From NCBI RefSeq assembly GCF_049994355.1, contig NZ_CP188257.1, forward strand, positions 868,001 to 932,000: a stretch of 64,000 nt of DNA, read 5' to 3'. Each line of letters opens with the position of its first letter. The stretch's first letter is position 1. This stretch comes from Angustibacter sp049994355. Its GTDB lineage: Bacteria; Actinomycetota; Actinomycetes; Actinomycetales; Angustibacteraceae. Of this stretch, positions 42,091 to 52,345 are shown piece by piece. The position numbers and the translations under genes are program-made. The notes below the pieces were generated by a model. That model made no database searches. It saw nothing but the letters and a program-made list of their open reading frames with translations, and was not told the origin of the DNA.

Positions 42091-43632
42091 GTGGACTACG
42101 ACCCTGCGCCGCCAAGCCCCGCGCCGAACGCGGGCGCGCCGTACGGCGCGCCCGCCGACCTGGCGGTGGGCTTCGACCTCGACATGACCTTGGTCGACTC
42201 GAGCGAGGGCATCGTCGCGACCGTCCGGGCCGCGGTGGCCGAGCGCGGGTACACGGTGGACGACGCGGTGATGGCCTCCAGCATCGGCATCCCGATGGAG
42301 GACATGCTCGCGCCGTTCCTGCCCGCCGACCTCGTGCTGCCCGTGGCGGACCGCTACCGCGAGCTCTACCCGCGGATCGGCGTGCCTCTCGCTTTTGCGC
42401 TCCCAGGCGCCGCGGCCGCGTTCGACGCGGTGCGTGCCTTGCACGGGCGAGTCGTGGTGGTCAGCGCCAAGCCCGAGCCCGCCGTCCGACTCGTGCTCGA
42501 GCACGTCGGTCTGCAGGCGGACGTCGTGGTCGGACGGCTGTTCGCCGCGGACAAGGCCTTCGCGCTGCGCGAGCACGGCGTGAGCGTCTACGTCGGGGAC
42601 CACCCCGGTGACGTGCTCGGCGCCCGGGCCGCGAGCGCGTTCGCGGTCGCGGTGGCCACCGGCCCGCACGACGAGGCGGCGCTTGCCGCCACCGGTGCAG
42701 ATCTCGTGCTGCCCGGTCTCGAGCAGTTCGCGCCCTGGCTGGCCGAGCATGTGCTGGACCAGAGGCTGGCGGATCTGCACGCCCGGCTGTCCGCCACCGG
42801 GTCGCTGATGGTGGCCTTCTCCGGCGGGGTGGACTCGGCGTTCCTGCTGGCCGCGGCGGTCCGCGCGCTCGGGCCGCAGAACGTCGTTGCGGCCACTGCG
42901 GTCAGCGACTCGCTCGCCGACGGCGAGCTCGACCAGGCGGCTGACCTGGCCCGCAGCCTGGGCGTGCGCCACCTCACCCCACGCACGGACGAGCTGTCCC
43001 GTGAGGGCTACCGCGCGAACGCCGGGGACCGGTGCTTCTTCTGCAAGGCCGAGTTGCTCGACGTCCTCGGTCCGCTCGCGACGTCGCTGGGCATCGTGGC
43101 CGTGGCCACCGGCACCAACGCGGACGACGCCCTGGCGGGCTTCCGGCCCGGTATCAAGGCGGCTGCCGAGCGCGGGGCGCTGACGCCGTTGCGGGACGCC
43201 GGCTTCACCAAGGCCCAGGTGCGGGCGGCCGCCGCCCGCTGGGACCTGCCGACCTGGGACAAGCCGGCCGCCGCCTGCCTGTCCAGCCGAATCGCGTACG
43301 GCGTGCAGATCAGCTCGTCGGGACTGGCCCGGGTGGACCGGGCCGAGGCGGCGGTGCGGCACTGGTGCGCTGAGCACGGGGTCGGTGTCCGCGACCTTCG
43401 GGTCCGCGACCTGGGCGAGGACCGGGCGCGGATCGAGCTGGACGACTCGGCGCTGGCGGCGCTGGCGGCGCTGGAGCAGTTGGCCGGCGAGGGTGCCGGA
43501 GCCGGGTGGCGCGCAGGCGGACTGCTGGCCGACGTCGTGACCGCCGGCTTCTCAACCGCCGAGCTGGACCCGCGCGGCTTCCGGTCCGGGTCGATGAACG
43601 AGCTGCTGAGCACGCCCGAGCGCTATCGCTGA
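42091..43632 (+). CDS. larE: Fusion of HAD-family hydrolase and LarE sulfur transferase
   Basis: A 513-residue two-domain protein. Residues about 25-220 form a HAD phosphatase: FDLDMTLVDS (nucleophile and acid Asp), VVSAKPEP (motif II), DKAF Lys and YVGDHPGD (motif IV). Residues about 228-513 are LarE, which makes the sulfurs of the nickel-pincer nucleotide cofactor of lactate racemase: PP-loop SGGVDS (244-249), Cys315-x2-Cys318 (DRCFFCK) and Cys396 (AACLSSR). Three Cys at this spacing match, from memory, the [4Fe-4S] LarE of Thermotoga rather than the sacrificial single-Cys type. No larA, larB or larC is in the window. The HAD part may dephosphorylate a cofactor precursor or be unrelated. 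Confidence 0.88.
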   Translation: MDYDPAPPSPAPNAGAPYGAPADLAVGFDLDMTLVDSSEGIVATVRAAVAERGYTVDDAVMASSIGIPMEDMLAPFLPADLVLPVADRYRELYPRIGVPLAFALPGAAAAFDAVRALHGRVVVVSAKPEPAVRLVLEHVGLQADVVVGRLFAADKAFALREHGVSVYVGDHPGDVLGARAASAFAVAVATGPHDEAALAATGADLVLPGLEQFAPWLAEHVLDQRLADLHARLSATGSLMVAFSGGVDSAFLLAAAVRALGPQNVVAATAVSDSLADGELDQAADLARSLGVRHLTPRTDELSREGYRANAGDRCFFCKAELLDVLGPLATSLGIVAVATGTNADDALAGFRPGIKAAAERGALTPLRDAGFTKAQVRAAAARWDLPTWDKPAAACLSSRIAYGVQISSSGLARVDRAEAAVRHWCAEHGVGVRDLRVRDLGEDRARIELDDSALAALAALEQLAGEGAGAGWRAGGLLADVVTAGFSTAELDPRGFRSGSMNELLSTPERYR

Positions 43633-43742
43633 GCGATCGAGGTCAACCGGCTGGACACGGGCGTTACCCTGGTGCCGATCTCGGGCGTGCGGTCTCCTCG
43701 TGGGACGGTGCGCCCTTCCTTCTTACCTGTACGGGGGTCACG

Positions 43743-44126
43743 GTGCCGACTGGCAAGGTCAAGTGGTTCGACACGGCCAAGGGGTTCGGGTTCATCAGCT
43801 CGGACGAGGGCGGCGACGTCTTCATGCCGTCGTCGTCGTTGCCTGCCGGCACCACGACGGTCAAGGGCGGTGCCAAGGTCGAGTTCAGCGTCGTCGAGGG
43901 TCGCCGCGGCGCCCAGGCGCTGTCGGTGCAGCTGCTCGACGCCCCGCCGTCCGTGGCGGCCCGCACCCGCCGTCCGGCGGACGACCTCGGCGTCATCGTG
44001 GAGGACCTGATCAAGGTGCTCGACGGTGTCGGCAACACGCTGCGCCGTGGTCGATACCCGGACAAGGCGGCCGGCGCCAAGGTGGCTTCGCTGCTGCGTG
44101 CGGTCGCCGATGACCTGGACGCCTGA
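43743..44126 (+). CDS. Long-form cold shock domain protein (CspB-like)
   Basis: A 127-residue protein: a cold-shock domain (1-68) with RNP1 KGFGFI, then a helical C-terminal extension (about 75-127; DLGVIVEDLIKVLDGVGNTLRRG ... ASLLRAVADDLDA). RNP2 is altered: VFMPSSSLP replaces the usual VFVHxSAI, so the conserved His is missing, as I recall for the long mycobacterial CspB. It probably binds RNA or single-stranded DNA. GTG 43743 was chosen at the domain start; GGGGGTC lies 3-9 nt upstream. It is followed by a convergent MFS gene after 12 bp. Confidence 0.93.
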   Translation: MPTGKVKWFDTAKGFGFISSDEGGDVFMPSSSLPAGTTTVKGGAKVEFSVVEGRRGAQALSVQLLDAPPSVAARTRRPADDLGVIVEDLIKVLDGVGNTLRRGRYPDKAAGAKVASLLRAVADDLDA

Positions 44127-44138
44127 GCCGCTGAACGC

Positions 44139-45536
44139 CTAGCTCGGGACGCGCGAAGGTCGGCGCGGGGAGGGGCGTCGCGATCGCACCAGCGAGCGCA
44201 CGGTGATCGCCAACGAGACCAGCAGGGCGACGGCTGCCACGGCCAGGCCCCACGCCCCTGGGATCGGCAGGCAGATGCCGATCCCGCCACCGACCACCCA
44301 GGCCAGCTGAAGCACGGTTTCGGAGCGGGCGAAGGCGGACGCCCGGACGTCCTCGGGCACCTCGATCTGGATCAGCGCGTCCAGCGACAGCTTGCCCAGC
44401 GCCGCCGCCAGACCCGCGCACAAGCCGGTGACCAGCACCGGCACCATGCCGTACCAGAGCGCGCCCACGCCCGCGCCCACCCCGGCCAGGGCCAGCATGG
44501 CGGTCACCACGAGCTCGGGTCGCAGCCGCCGCAGCAGCGCGCCCAGCGACGTACCCACGGTGTTGCCGATGCCGGCCGCACCGACAACGAGGCCGATCGA
44601 GGCGAGCAGAGGCAGCGAGTCCGAGATCGGGTCGGTGCGCAGCGCGAATGCCAGGAAGAAAGTGAGGAAGCCGGTGAAGCCGCGCAGGGTCGCCACGGCA
44701 CGAAGACCAAGCACCACCCGGGGGCCGATGCTCCAGCGCACCGAGCGTCGTCCGGCAGGAAGCTGCGCGGTCTCGTCCGACGGGCTGCGTGGTTGCTGCT
44801 GGTCCGAGGACAGCCGGGCGGCGACCTCGCCGACTGCCGAGTCGACCCGAATGGGCAGGGCCAGGGACAGGCCGGTACCCACCACGTAGACCACGAACGC
44901 CAGCCGCAGCACCCACTCGGGGCCGGCCCGCATCACCAGGACGGCGACCGGGGTGGCCACGGCCACCGCAGCGATCCCGCCCAGCAGCACCCGGGAGTTG
45001 GCGGTGACCAGGTTGACCCCTCGAGGCTGGACGCGGGGGATGGCCGCGGCCCGGGTGACCAGGTACGCCTTGTTGGCGACCAGGTAACCGAACGCCGCCG
45101 GGTACAGCGCGAACGCTTCCTTGCCACCGGCCACCGCGCCGGCCATCACCCAGGCCAGGAAGGCTCTCGTGACGAAGGTGACGGCAAGCGCGTAGCGCCG
45201 GCCGTGCCGGAAGCGGTCGAGCAGCGGCCCCAGCACGGGAGCTATCACCACGAACGGCAGCATCGTGACCAGCAGGTACAGCGCGACCCGGCTGCGCGCC
45301 TCGCCGACGGGCACTGAGAAGAACACGGTGTTGGCCAGCGCGAGCAGCACCAAGGCGTCCCCGGCCGCCGACACGGCGTGCAGCTCGATGACCTTGGCCA
45401 GGCCGGACTCACCGGCCCCCTGGGCCGTCGTCACCCGGCGTACCCGGCGCCACGCGGTGCGCCCCATCCGACCCGATGCCGTGGCGGCGCGGCGGGTCGC
45501 CTGGCCTGTCCGACGAGTCGCGTCCACGACGTCCAT
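44139..45536 (-). CDS. MFS-type membrane protein
   Basis: A 465-residue protein with about 12 TM segments after a basic cytoplasmic N-terminus (about 1-45, rich in Arg). It belongs to the actinobacterial MFS group usually found between cspB and DUF3027: LAKVIELHAVSAAGDALVLLALA, then FRHGRRYALAVTF as motif A. A long cytoplasmic loop (about 225-265) separates the two halves. ATG 45536 was chosen because the frame upstream has no family similarity and crosses the divergent DUF3027 gene. The substrate is unknown; conserved synteny suggests a housekeeping rather than resistance role. Confidence 0.88.
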   Translation of the reverse strand: MDVVDATRRTGQATRRAATASGRMGRTAWRRVRRVTTAQGAGESGLAKVIELHAVSAAGDALVLLALANTVFFSVPVGEARSRVALYLLVTMLPFVVIAPVLGPLLDRFRHGRRYALAVTFVTRAFLAWVMAGAVAGGKEAFALYPAAFGYLVANKAYLVTRAAAIPRVQPRGVNLVTANSRVLLGGIAAVAVATPVAVLVMRAGPEWVLRLAFVVYVVGTGLSLALPIRVDSAVGEVAARLSSDQQQPRSPSDETAQLPAGRRSVRWSIGPRVVLGLRAVATLRGFTGFLTFFLAFALRTDPISDSLPLLASIGLVVGAAGIGNTVGTSLGALLRRLRPELVVTAMLALAGVGAGVGALWYGMVPVLVTGLCAGLAAALGKLSLDALIQIEVPEDVRASAFARSETVLQLAWVVGGGIGICLPIPGAWGLAVAAVALLVSLAITVRSLVRSRRPSPRRPSRVPS

Positions 45537-45627
45537 CCTGCCGTTCCGCGGCGACAAGGACACTGTCGGCACCCGGCGGGTCGGGTGCTGTTCGCATCCT
45601 GGTCCGCGGTGCGGGACACTCGGTCTC

Positions 45628-46491
45628 ATGCCGACCCCCACCGACACCGTCGCCGTCGTCGCCGTCGAGCCCGAGGCTGCCGCAGCACGCCGCGGGCGCG
45701 CCGCCCCGGTCGACGCGGTCCTCGCCGACGCCGTCGACCTCGCCCGTCAGGCGGCCCTGGAAGTCGCCGAGCCCGGTGCGGTCGGCGAGCACCTGGGCAT
45801 CAGCGCGGACGGCGAGCGCCTGCTCAGCCACGCGTTCGCATGCTCCTCCATGGGCTACCGGGGCTGGCAGTGGGTCGTCACCTTCTCCCGCGCACCACGG
45901 TCGCGGGCCGTCACGGTCAGCGAGGTCAACCTGCTGCCCGGCGACGAGGCACTGCTGTCGCCGCAGTGGCTGCCCTGGTCCGACCGGCTCGCGCCGGGCG
46001 ACCTGTCCGCCGGCGACGTGCTGCCCAAGCGGGTGGACGACCCCAACCTCGAGCTGGGCTACCAGGCCACCGGGGACGAGGACGCCGACCAGCTCGCGCT
46101 CTGGGAGCTCGGCCTCGGTCGGCCGCGCGTGCTGTCGCTGCTCGGTCGCGAGGACGCGGCGCAGCGTTGGTACGAGGGCAGTCACGGCCCGGACGACCCG
46201 CACGCCCAGCAGGCGCCCGCCAAATGCACCACCTGCGGCTACCTGGTGCCGATGGCCGGCGCGCTGCGGCAGGTGTTCGGGGTGTGCGCGAACGAGTGGT
46301 CCCCGTCCGACGGCTCCGTGGTCAGCCTGGACCACGGCTGCGGCGCGCACAGTGAGGTGGACGTCGAGCAGCGCAGCGAGGTCGTCGAGCTGCCGGTGCT
46401 GGACGAGCTGGGATACGAGAGCGTCGAGATCGAGCGACGGACTGCAGAGCCCGAGCAGGCTGAGCAGCCCGAAGACGACAGCACCGAGTGA
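45628..46491 (+). CDS. DUF3027 domain protein with zinc-ribbon-like cysteines
   Basis: A 287-residue soluble protein. After a variable N-terminus (1-30) comes the DUF3027 region (about 35-255): VGEHLGISADGERLLSHAFACSSMGYRGWQW, LSPQWLPWSDRL, then a Cys pair in KCTTCGYLVPMAG followed by GVCANEWSPSDG and DHGCGAHSE, which gives four Cys suited to one zinc. The C-terminus is acidic. Function unknown; because it sits with cspB and the Hsp90-like gene, a role in translation or stress is inference. The stop overlaps the next gene (GTGA). ATG 45628 lies 8 nt after a GACACT box. Confidence 0.88.
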   Translation: MPTPTDTVAVVAVEPEAAAARRGRAAPVDAVLADAVDLARQAALEVAEPGAVGEHLGISADGERLLSHAFACSSMGYRGWQWVVTFSRAPRSRAVTVSEVNLLPGDEALLSPQWLPWSDRLAPGDLSAGDVLPKRVDDPNLELGYQATGDEDADQLALWELGLGRPRVLSLLGREDAAQRWYEGSHGPDDPHAQQAPAKCTTCGYLVPMAGALRQVFGVCANEWSPSDGSVVSLDHGCGAHSEVDVEQRSEVVELPVLDELGYESVEIERRTAEPEQAEQPEDDSTE

Positions 46492-49400
46492 CCGACCCGT
46501 TCGGCACGGCCGGCATCCGCCAGCGGGTGCTTGCGGCATGGACCGCGGCGCCGGTGCGCCTGCGCGAGGACGCGAACACCGAGGAGGACCTGGCTCTCGG
46601 CGGCTACCGGGACCGCCTGCTGGTGGAGCTGGCGCAGAACGCCGCGGACGCCGCCACCCGCGCCGAGGTCCCCGGCCGGCTGCTGCTGACCCTGCGCGAG
46701 CGGCCGGACCAGCCACCCGTGCTGATCGCCGCGAACACCGGTGAGCCGCTGACCGCGGCCGGAGTGCAGTCGCTGGCCACGCTGCGGGCGTCGGCGAAGT
46801 CGGCGGACGACGACAGCGTCGGCCGCTTCGGTGTCGGTTTCGCGGCGGTGCTCGCGGTCAGTGACGAACCGGCGGTGCTCTCCCGCACGGGTGGGGTGCG
46901 GTTCTCCCGCCAGGACACCGCCGCGCTGGTCGCCACCGCCGGCCAGGACACACCCGCGCTGGCCGACGAGGTGCGCCGCCGCGAGGGTCACGTGCCCGTG
47001 CTCCGGCTGCCGTTCGAGGCTGACGGCACGCCACCGGACGGGTTCGACACCGCCGTCGTGCTCGCGCTGCGCGACGAGGTCGCGGCGGATGCGGTGCGCG
47101 CCCAGCTCGCCACCCTTGACGACGCGCTCCTGCTGGCGCTGCCGGCGCTGACCGAGGTCGTGCTGGACGTCGACGGCCGCCGCCGGGCGCTGTCCGGCGC
47201 GGAGCAGCGCTGGCACGTGCACCGGCGCGCCGGCACCTGGACGGCGTCCGACCGTGCCGCCCTGCTAGCCGACCGCCCCACCGAGGAACGTCGCCAGCTT
47301 GGCTGGCAGGTGCTGTGGGCGGTCCCGCGCGAGCCCGAGGTCGTCGTCCCGGGGACGGTGCACGCGCCGACCCCGACCGACGAGCCGCTGGCGCTGCCCG
47401 CCCTCCTGCTAGCCTCGCTGCCGCTGGACCCGACCCGGCGGCACGTGGCGCCCGGACCGCTGGCCGACCGGCTGGTCGCCGAGTGCGCTCGCGGCTACGC
47501 CGACCTGCTCAGCGAGCTGGCCCTGCGGCGGTCCCGAGTCGAGGTCGAGCTCGAGGTGCTGCGGCTCGTGCCGGTGGGCCTGCCTGCTGGTGCGCTGGAC
47601 GGTCGGCTGCGAGAGCAGATCCTGACCTGTCTCGCCGGGGCCGAGATCCTCGCCGGCGTCGAGGACGGACGGCCGCTGCGACCCCGCGACGCCGTGGTGC
47701 TGGACGTCGACGCCGACCCGGGAGCGCTCGAAGTCCTGGCGCCGCGGCTGGCCGGTCTGGTCGAGGCCCCGTCCTGGGGGCGGTCCGCGCTGCGCGCCCT
47801 CGACGTCCCGGTCATGGCGCTCGCCGATGTGGTCGAGACCCTTCCGGCGCAAGGGGACCCGGCGTCCTGGCGGACGCTGTACGAAGGCCTGTCCTCGCTC
47901 GCGGTCGATGCCCGGGCACGTGAGGCGATGGCTGCCCTGCCGGTGCCGCTCGCCGACGGCCGGGTGGTGCGCGGGGCACGGGGGCTGCTGCTCGGCGAGT
48001 CCGGTCAGCTGCCCGAACAGGCACTGCAGCCGTTGGCCAGGTTCGGGCTGCGGGTGGTCCACCCGGACGCGGCTCACGTTCTGCTGGAGCGCCTCGGTGC
48101 TCGGCCGGCGACGGCGCGAGCGGTGCTGGACGACCCAGCGGTGGGGGTCGCCGTCCAGGCGTTGTCCGACGCGCTGTCGGGAGACGGCGCACTGGTAGAC
48201 AACGGGGGCGACGCGCTCGCGGTGACTGACGCGGTGCTCGCGTTGGTCGCGGCAGCCGTTGCGGGACAGGGGATAGCGCCAGGTGAGCTGGCGTGGCTGC
48301 GTGACCTGCCGCTGCCCGACGACGATGGCGAGCTCGCGCCTGCCGCAGTGCTCGCCCTGCCCGGATCGGCCGCGGCCGAGCTGCTCGACCCGGACGCGAT
48401 CGGATTGCTCGGGGCCGAGGTCACCGCCGCCTGGTCACCGGCGGTGCTGACGGCAGTCGGGGTGCTGGACGGACTGGGCACCTGGTCCGCCCAGGAGCCC
48501 GACCTGCACGACCCACCGGACGAGCTGGCCGAGCTGGACGGCTTCGAGCAGTGGGCGGACGAGGTGCTCGGGCGCGGCGTCGTGGCCGGCGACGTGGTGG
48601 CTGTGCGCGACCTGGATGCGGTGCTGGAACAGGCGTGGCCGGCGGCCGTTCGGCACCTTGCCGGCAATCCGGAGCTCCGGCGCGCGTTGCTCACCCCAGT
48701 GCGGTTGCGCACCTCGGACGGCGCGGCGACCTTCCCGTCGTACACGGCGTGGTGGCTCGGCCACGAGCTGGGCCTGACCGGGACGGTCGCCCCCGGCTCG
48801 GACGACCTGGACGGTGTGCTGGACGCCGCACCCGACTGGGTCGAGGGGCTCGACCCGCAGGTGCAGGCCGCGCTCGGGGTCGTCGACCCGGCGAGCTCGT
48901 TGCCGCTGGACGAGGAGGTCGTGGCACGCTTGGTCGGGGCCATCGGGGATCCGCAGCGCGAGCTCGGCGTGCCCAGCTGCCTGCGGCTGTGGAGCTGGCT
49001 TGCCTCGGCCGGACGCTTCGAGGTGCCTGTGCCGCAACGAGTTCGGGTGCTTGACCGGACCGGCGAGGGAACCCGGTTGGTAGACCGCGAAGACGCTGTG
49101 GTGGCCGACGACCCCCGGTGGCTGCAGCGCGCGGACGTCGGCGGGCTGGTCGTCGCGCCGTCCGGCCGGGCCCACGAGCTTGCCGGGCTGCTCGACCTGG
49201 ACCTGTCCAGCGAGCGTGCTGTCGGAGCGGTGAGCAGCCCCGGGCTGGCGGCCGACGTCCCGGCGGTGGCGCGGCTGGCGGTGCCGACGGTCCCGCCGAC
49301 GTGGGTCGAGCACGAGGTGCTCACGGTCGACGGGCAGGAGGTCGACTGGTGGGTGGACGACGCCGGACGCCCGCACGCGTCGACCTCGGACGGCCTGGCC

Positions 49401-49505
49401 CGGGCGTTGGCCTGGACGAGCGGTACGTGGCCCGCCCGGCACCTGTTGGCCGAGGTGCTGGCCGACCCGGGCTCGCTCGGTCGCCGGCTGGCGGAGGACC
49501 TCTGA
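46488..49505 (+). CDS. Sacsin/Hsp90-like GHKL ATPase
   Basis: A 1005-residue protein. The N-terminal Bergerat-fold ATPase (about 10-230) shows ELAQNAADA with Asn51 for Mg-ATP, ANTGEP (83-88, the second box) and GRFGVGF (112-118, the glycine lid), as in sacsin and Hsp90. The remaining 750 residues are Leu/Ala/Asp-rich, helical by composition, with no motif I recognise; the Hsp90 middle-domain signature is not evident. It is encoded immediately after DUF3027 with a 4-bp overlap, so the two are coupled. A chaperone role is suggested by the fold only. Confidence 0.85.
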   Translation: MTDPFGTAGIRQRVLAAWTAAPVRLREDANTEEDLALGGYRDRLLVELAQNAADAATRAEVPGRLLLTLRERPDQPPVLIAANTGEPLTAAGVQSLATLRASAKSADDDSVGRFGVGFAAVLAVSDEPAVLSRTGGVRFSRQDTAALVATAGQDTPALADEVRRREGHVPVLRLPFEADGTPPDGFDTAVVLALRDEVAADAVRAQLATLDDALLLALPALTEVVLDVDGRRRALSGAEQRWHVHRRAGTWTASDRAALLADRPTEERRQLGWQVLWAVPREPEVVVPGTVHAPTPTDEPLALPALLLASLPLDPTRRHVAPGPLADRLVAECARGYADLLSELALRRSRVEVELEVLRLVPVGLPAGALDGRLREQILTCLAGAEILAGVEDGRPLRPRDAVVLDVDADPGALEVLAPRLAGLVEAPSWGRSALRALDVPVMALADVVETLPAQGDPASWRTLYEGLSSLAVDARAREAMAALPVPLADGRVVRGARGLLLGESGQLPEQALQPLARFGLRVVHPDAAHVLLERLGARPATARAVLDDPAVGVAVQALSDALSGDGALVDNGGDALAVTDAVLALVAAAVAGQGIAPGELAWLRDLPLPDDDGELAPAAVLALPGSAAAELLDPDAIGLLGAEVTAAWSPAVLTAVGVLDGLGTWSAQEPDLHDPPDELAELDGFEQWADEVLGRGVVAGDVVAVRDLDAVLEQAWPAAVRHLAGNPELRRALLTPVRLRTSDGAATFPSYTAWWLGHELGLTGTVAPGSDDLDGVLDAAPDWVEGLDPQVQAALGVVDPASSLPLDEEVVARLVGAIGDPQRELGVPSCLRLWSWLASAGRFEVPVPQRVRVLDRTGEGTRLVDREDAVVADDPRWLQRADVGGLVVAPSGRAHELAGLLDLDLSSERAVGAVSSPGLAADVPAVARLAVPTVPPTWVEHEVLTVDGQEVDWWVDDAGRPHASTSDGLARALAWTSGTWPARHLLAEVLADPGSLGRRLAEDL

Positions 49506-49521
49506 GCTGCGTGCTGAGCCC

Positions 49522-49773
49522 TCAGTCGCGGGCGCCGGCAGCGTTGCCGCGACCGCGCAGCACGTAGGCCAGCCCGAGCAGTCCAAGGAGCAGCCCGCTC
49601 ACGCACGTCCAGGGCCACCAGTCGCGGTCGCCGGAGTGCAGGGACGGGACGACGAGAGTGACCACCAGCGCGACTGCCCAGCAGAGTGTGCCGATCACCA
49701 CGATGCGCGCTGTGTCGACGGCGATCGGCGCCAGTTCGGCGTCGTCCCGGGGGGCTGGGGAGGGGTTGGTCAC
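49522..49773 (-). CDS. DUF2530 membrane protein
   Basis: An 83-residue protein with two TM helices (about 22-43 and 54-74) separated by a short Trp-rich loop (DRDWWPW) and a basic C-terminus (RGRGNAAGARD). It matches the actinobacterial DUF2530 pattern, of unknown function. GTG 49773 was chosen because the frame upstream runs through the divergent permease gene. Convergent with the Hsp90-like gene (16 bp gap) and divergent from the permease (103 bp). Confidence 0.85.
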   Translation of the reverse strand: MTNPSPAPRDDAELAPIAVDTARIVVIGTLCWAVALVVTLVVPSLHSGDRDWWPWTCVSGLLLGLLGLAYVLRGRGNAAGARD

Positions 49774-49876
49774 CGCTCCAGAATAGGTCCTTGGGCGCTC
49801 TGCCCGACCCCCTGCCACAACGGCGTCTTCTCTGGCAGCATGTGCGTCGCCCGCACGGCCGTGACGAGAGGTGCCC

Positions 49877-51478
<1,602 letters not shown>

Positions 51479-51488
51479 CCTGACTGGC

Positions 51489-52271
51489 ATGACTGTGGAT
51501 GACCGCGCGAGCTGGCTGACCCATGACGCCTACCTCGCGTCGTACCGAGCGGACGGCGACCGGCTGGCGTCCTTGCTGCAGGGCGCCTCGCCGGACGCTG
51601 CCGTGCCGACCTGTCCAGGGTGGACCGCGCTGGACCTGCTGCGGCACGTCTGCGACGTCTACTCGCACAAGGTCGCGGTGCTGCGGTTCGGCCGGGCGCT
51701 GCACCCGGGCGAGTGGACGTTGGCCGACGAGATGGACCAGCCGACTGCCCTGGCCTGGCACGACTCCATCCGCGCCGAGCTCGAGCAGCTGCTGGCCGAG
51801 CTCGGCCCCGACTCCGCGTGCTGGACCTGGATGGAGGGAGCCGGCGAGGGGACGACAGGTGCCTGGGCGCGCCGGATGGCACACGAGGCGCTGGTGCACC
51901 GCGTGGACGCCGAGTCCGTGGTTGGCGTGGCGAGCGCGGACGCGGCGCCGGGCCTGGCCGTGGACGGGCTGAACGAGCTGCTCACCTGGATGGCAGGCGA
52001 CCCTGACGTGGTGACCTCGGACGGCGCGGACGAGGGTGCGGCCGGCACACTGCTCGTGGACTTCGAGGACGGTGCCTGGTTGGTCGAGCTGCCGGACGGC
52101 GCGCAGGTCGTGTCGTGGGCGGAGTCTGGCTCGTCCGCCGATGCGCGCTTGGTCGGGGACGCCTTCGGGTTGGACCTGGCGCTCTGGGGACGCCCGGCCG
52201 ATCTCGAGGAGTCCGGCGACGAGGGTGTGCTGGCTCGACTGCGAGCGCGGATCAAGATCGCGTCGCAGTAG
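51489..52271 (+). CDS. Maleylpyruvate isomerase family, mycothiol-dependent enzyme
   Basis: A 260-residue protein: an N-terminal MDMPI four-helix domain (about 1-150) with CPGWTALDLLRHVCDVYSHK, whose His residues are candidate metal ligands, and HEALVHRVDAE, then an SCP2-like C-terminal part (about 160-255). The family uses mycothiol as thiol cofactor, for example in maleylpyruvate isomerisation or mycothiol S-transfer; the exact reaction is unknown. Its presence supports an actinobacterial host. ATG 51489 follows TAGCCT by 7 nt (leaderless type). Confidence 0.88.
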   Translation: MTVDDRASWLTHDAYLASYRADGDRLASLLQGASPDAAVPTCPGWTALDLLRHVCDVYSHKVAVLRFGRALHPGEWTLADEMDQPTALAWHDSIRAELEQLLAELGPDSACWTWMEGAGEGTTGAWARRMAHEALVHRVDAESVVGVASADAAPGLAVDGLNELLTWMAGDPDVVTSDGADEGAAGTLLVDFEDGAWLVELPDGAQVVSWAESGSSADARLVGDAFGLDLALWGRPADLEESGDEGVLARLRARIKIASQ

Positions 52272-52296
52272 CGAAGTCGCAGTAGTTTAGTCGCAG

Positions 52297-52339
52297 TGGC
52301 GCTTTCGCCAGCGCGAAGTGTCACGCCAGCGCGAAGTGT
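52297..52339. repeat. Short hairpin and 15-bp direct repeat between convergent genes
   Basis: TGGCG-CTTT-CGCCA (52297-52310) is a small hairpin. GCCAGCGCGAAGTGT occurs at 52307-52321 and 52325-52339, period 18 bp. It lies between the mycothiol enzyme and HNH stops and may act as a weak terminator. Confidence 0.5.
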
Positions 52340-52345
52340 GTGGCA

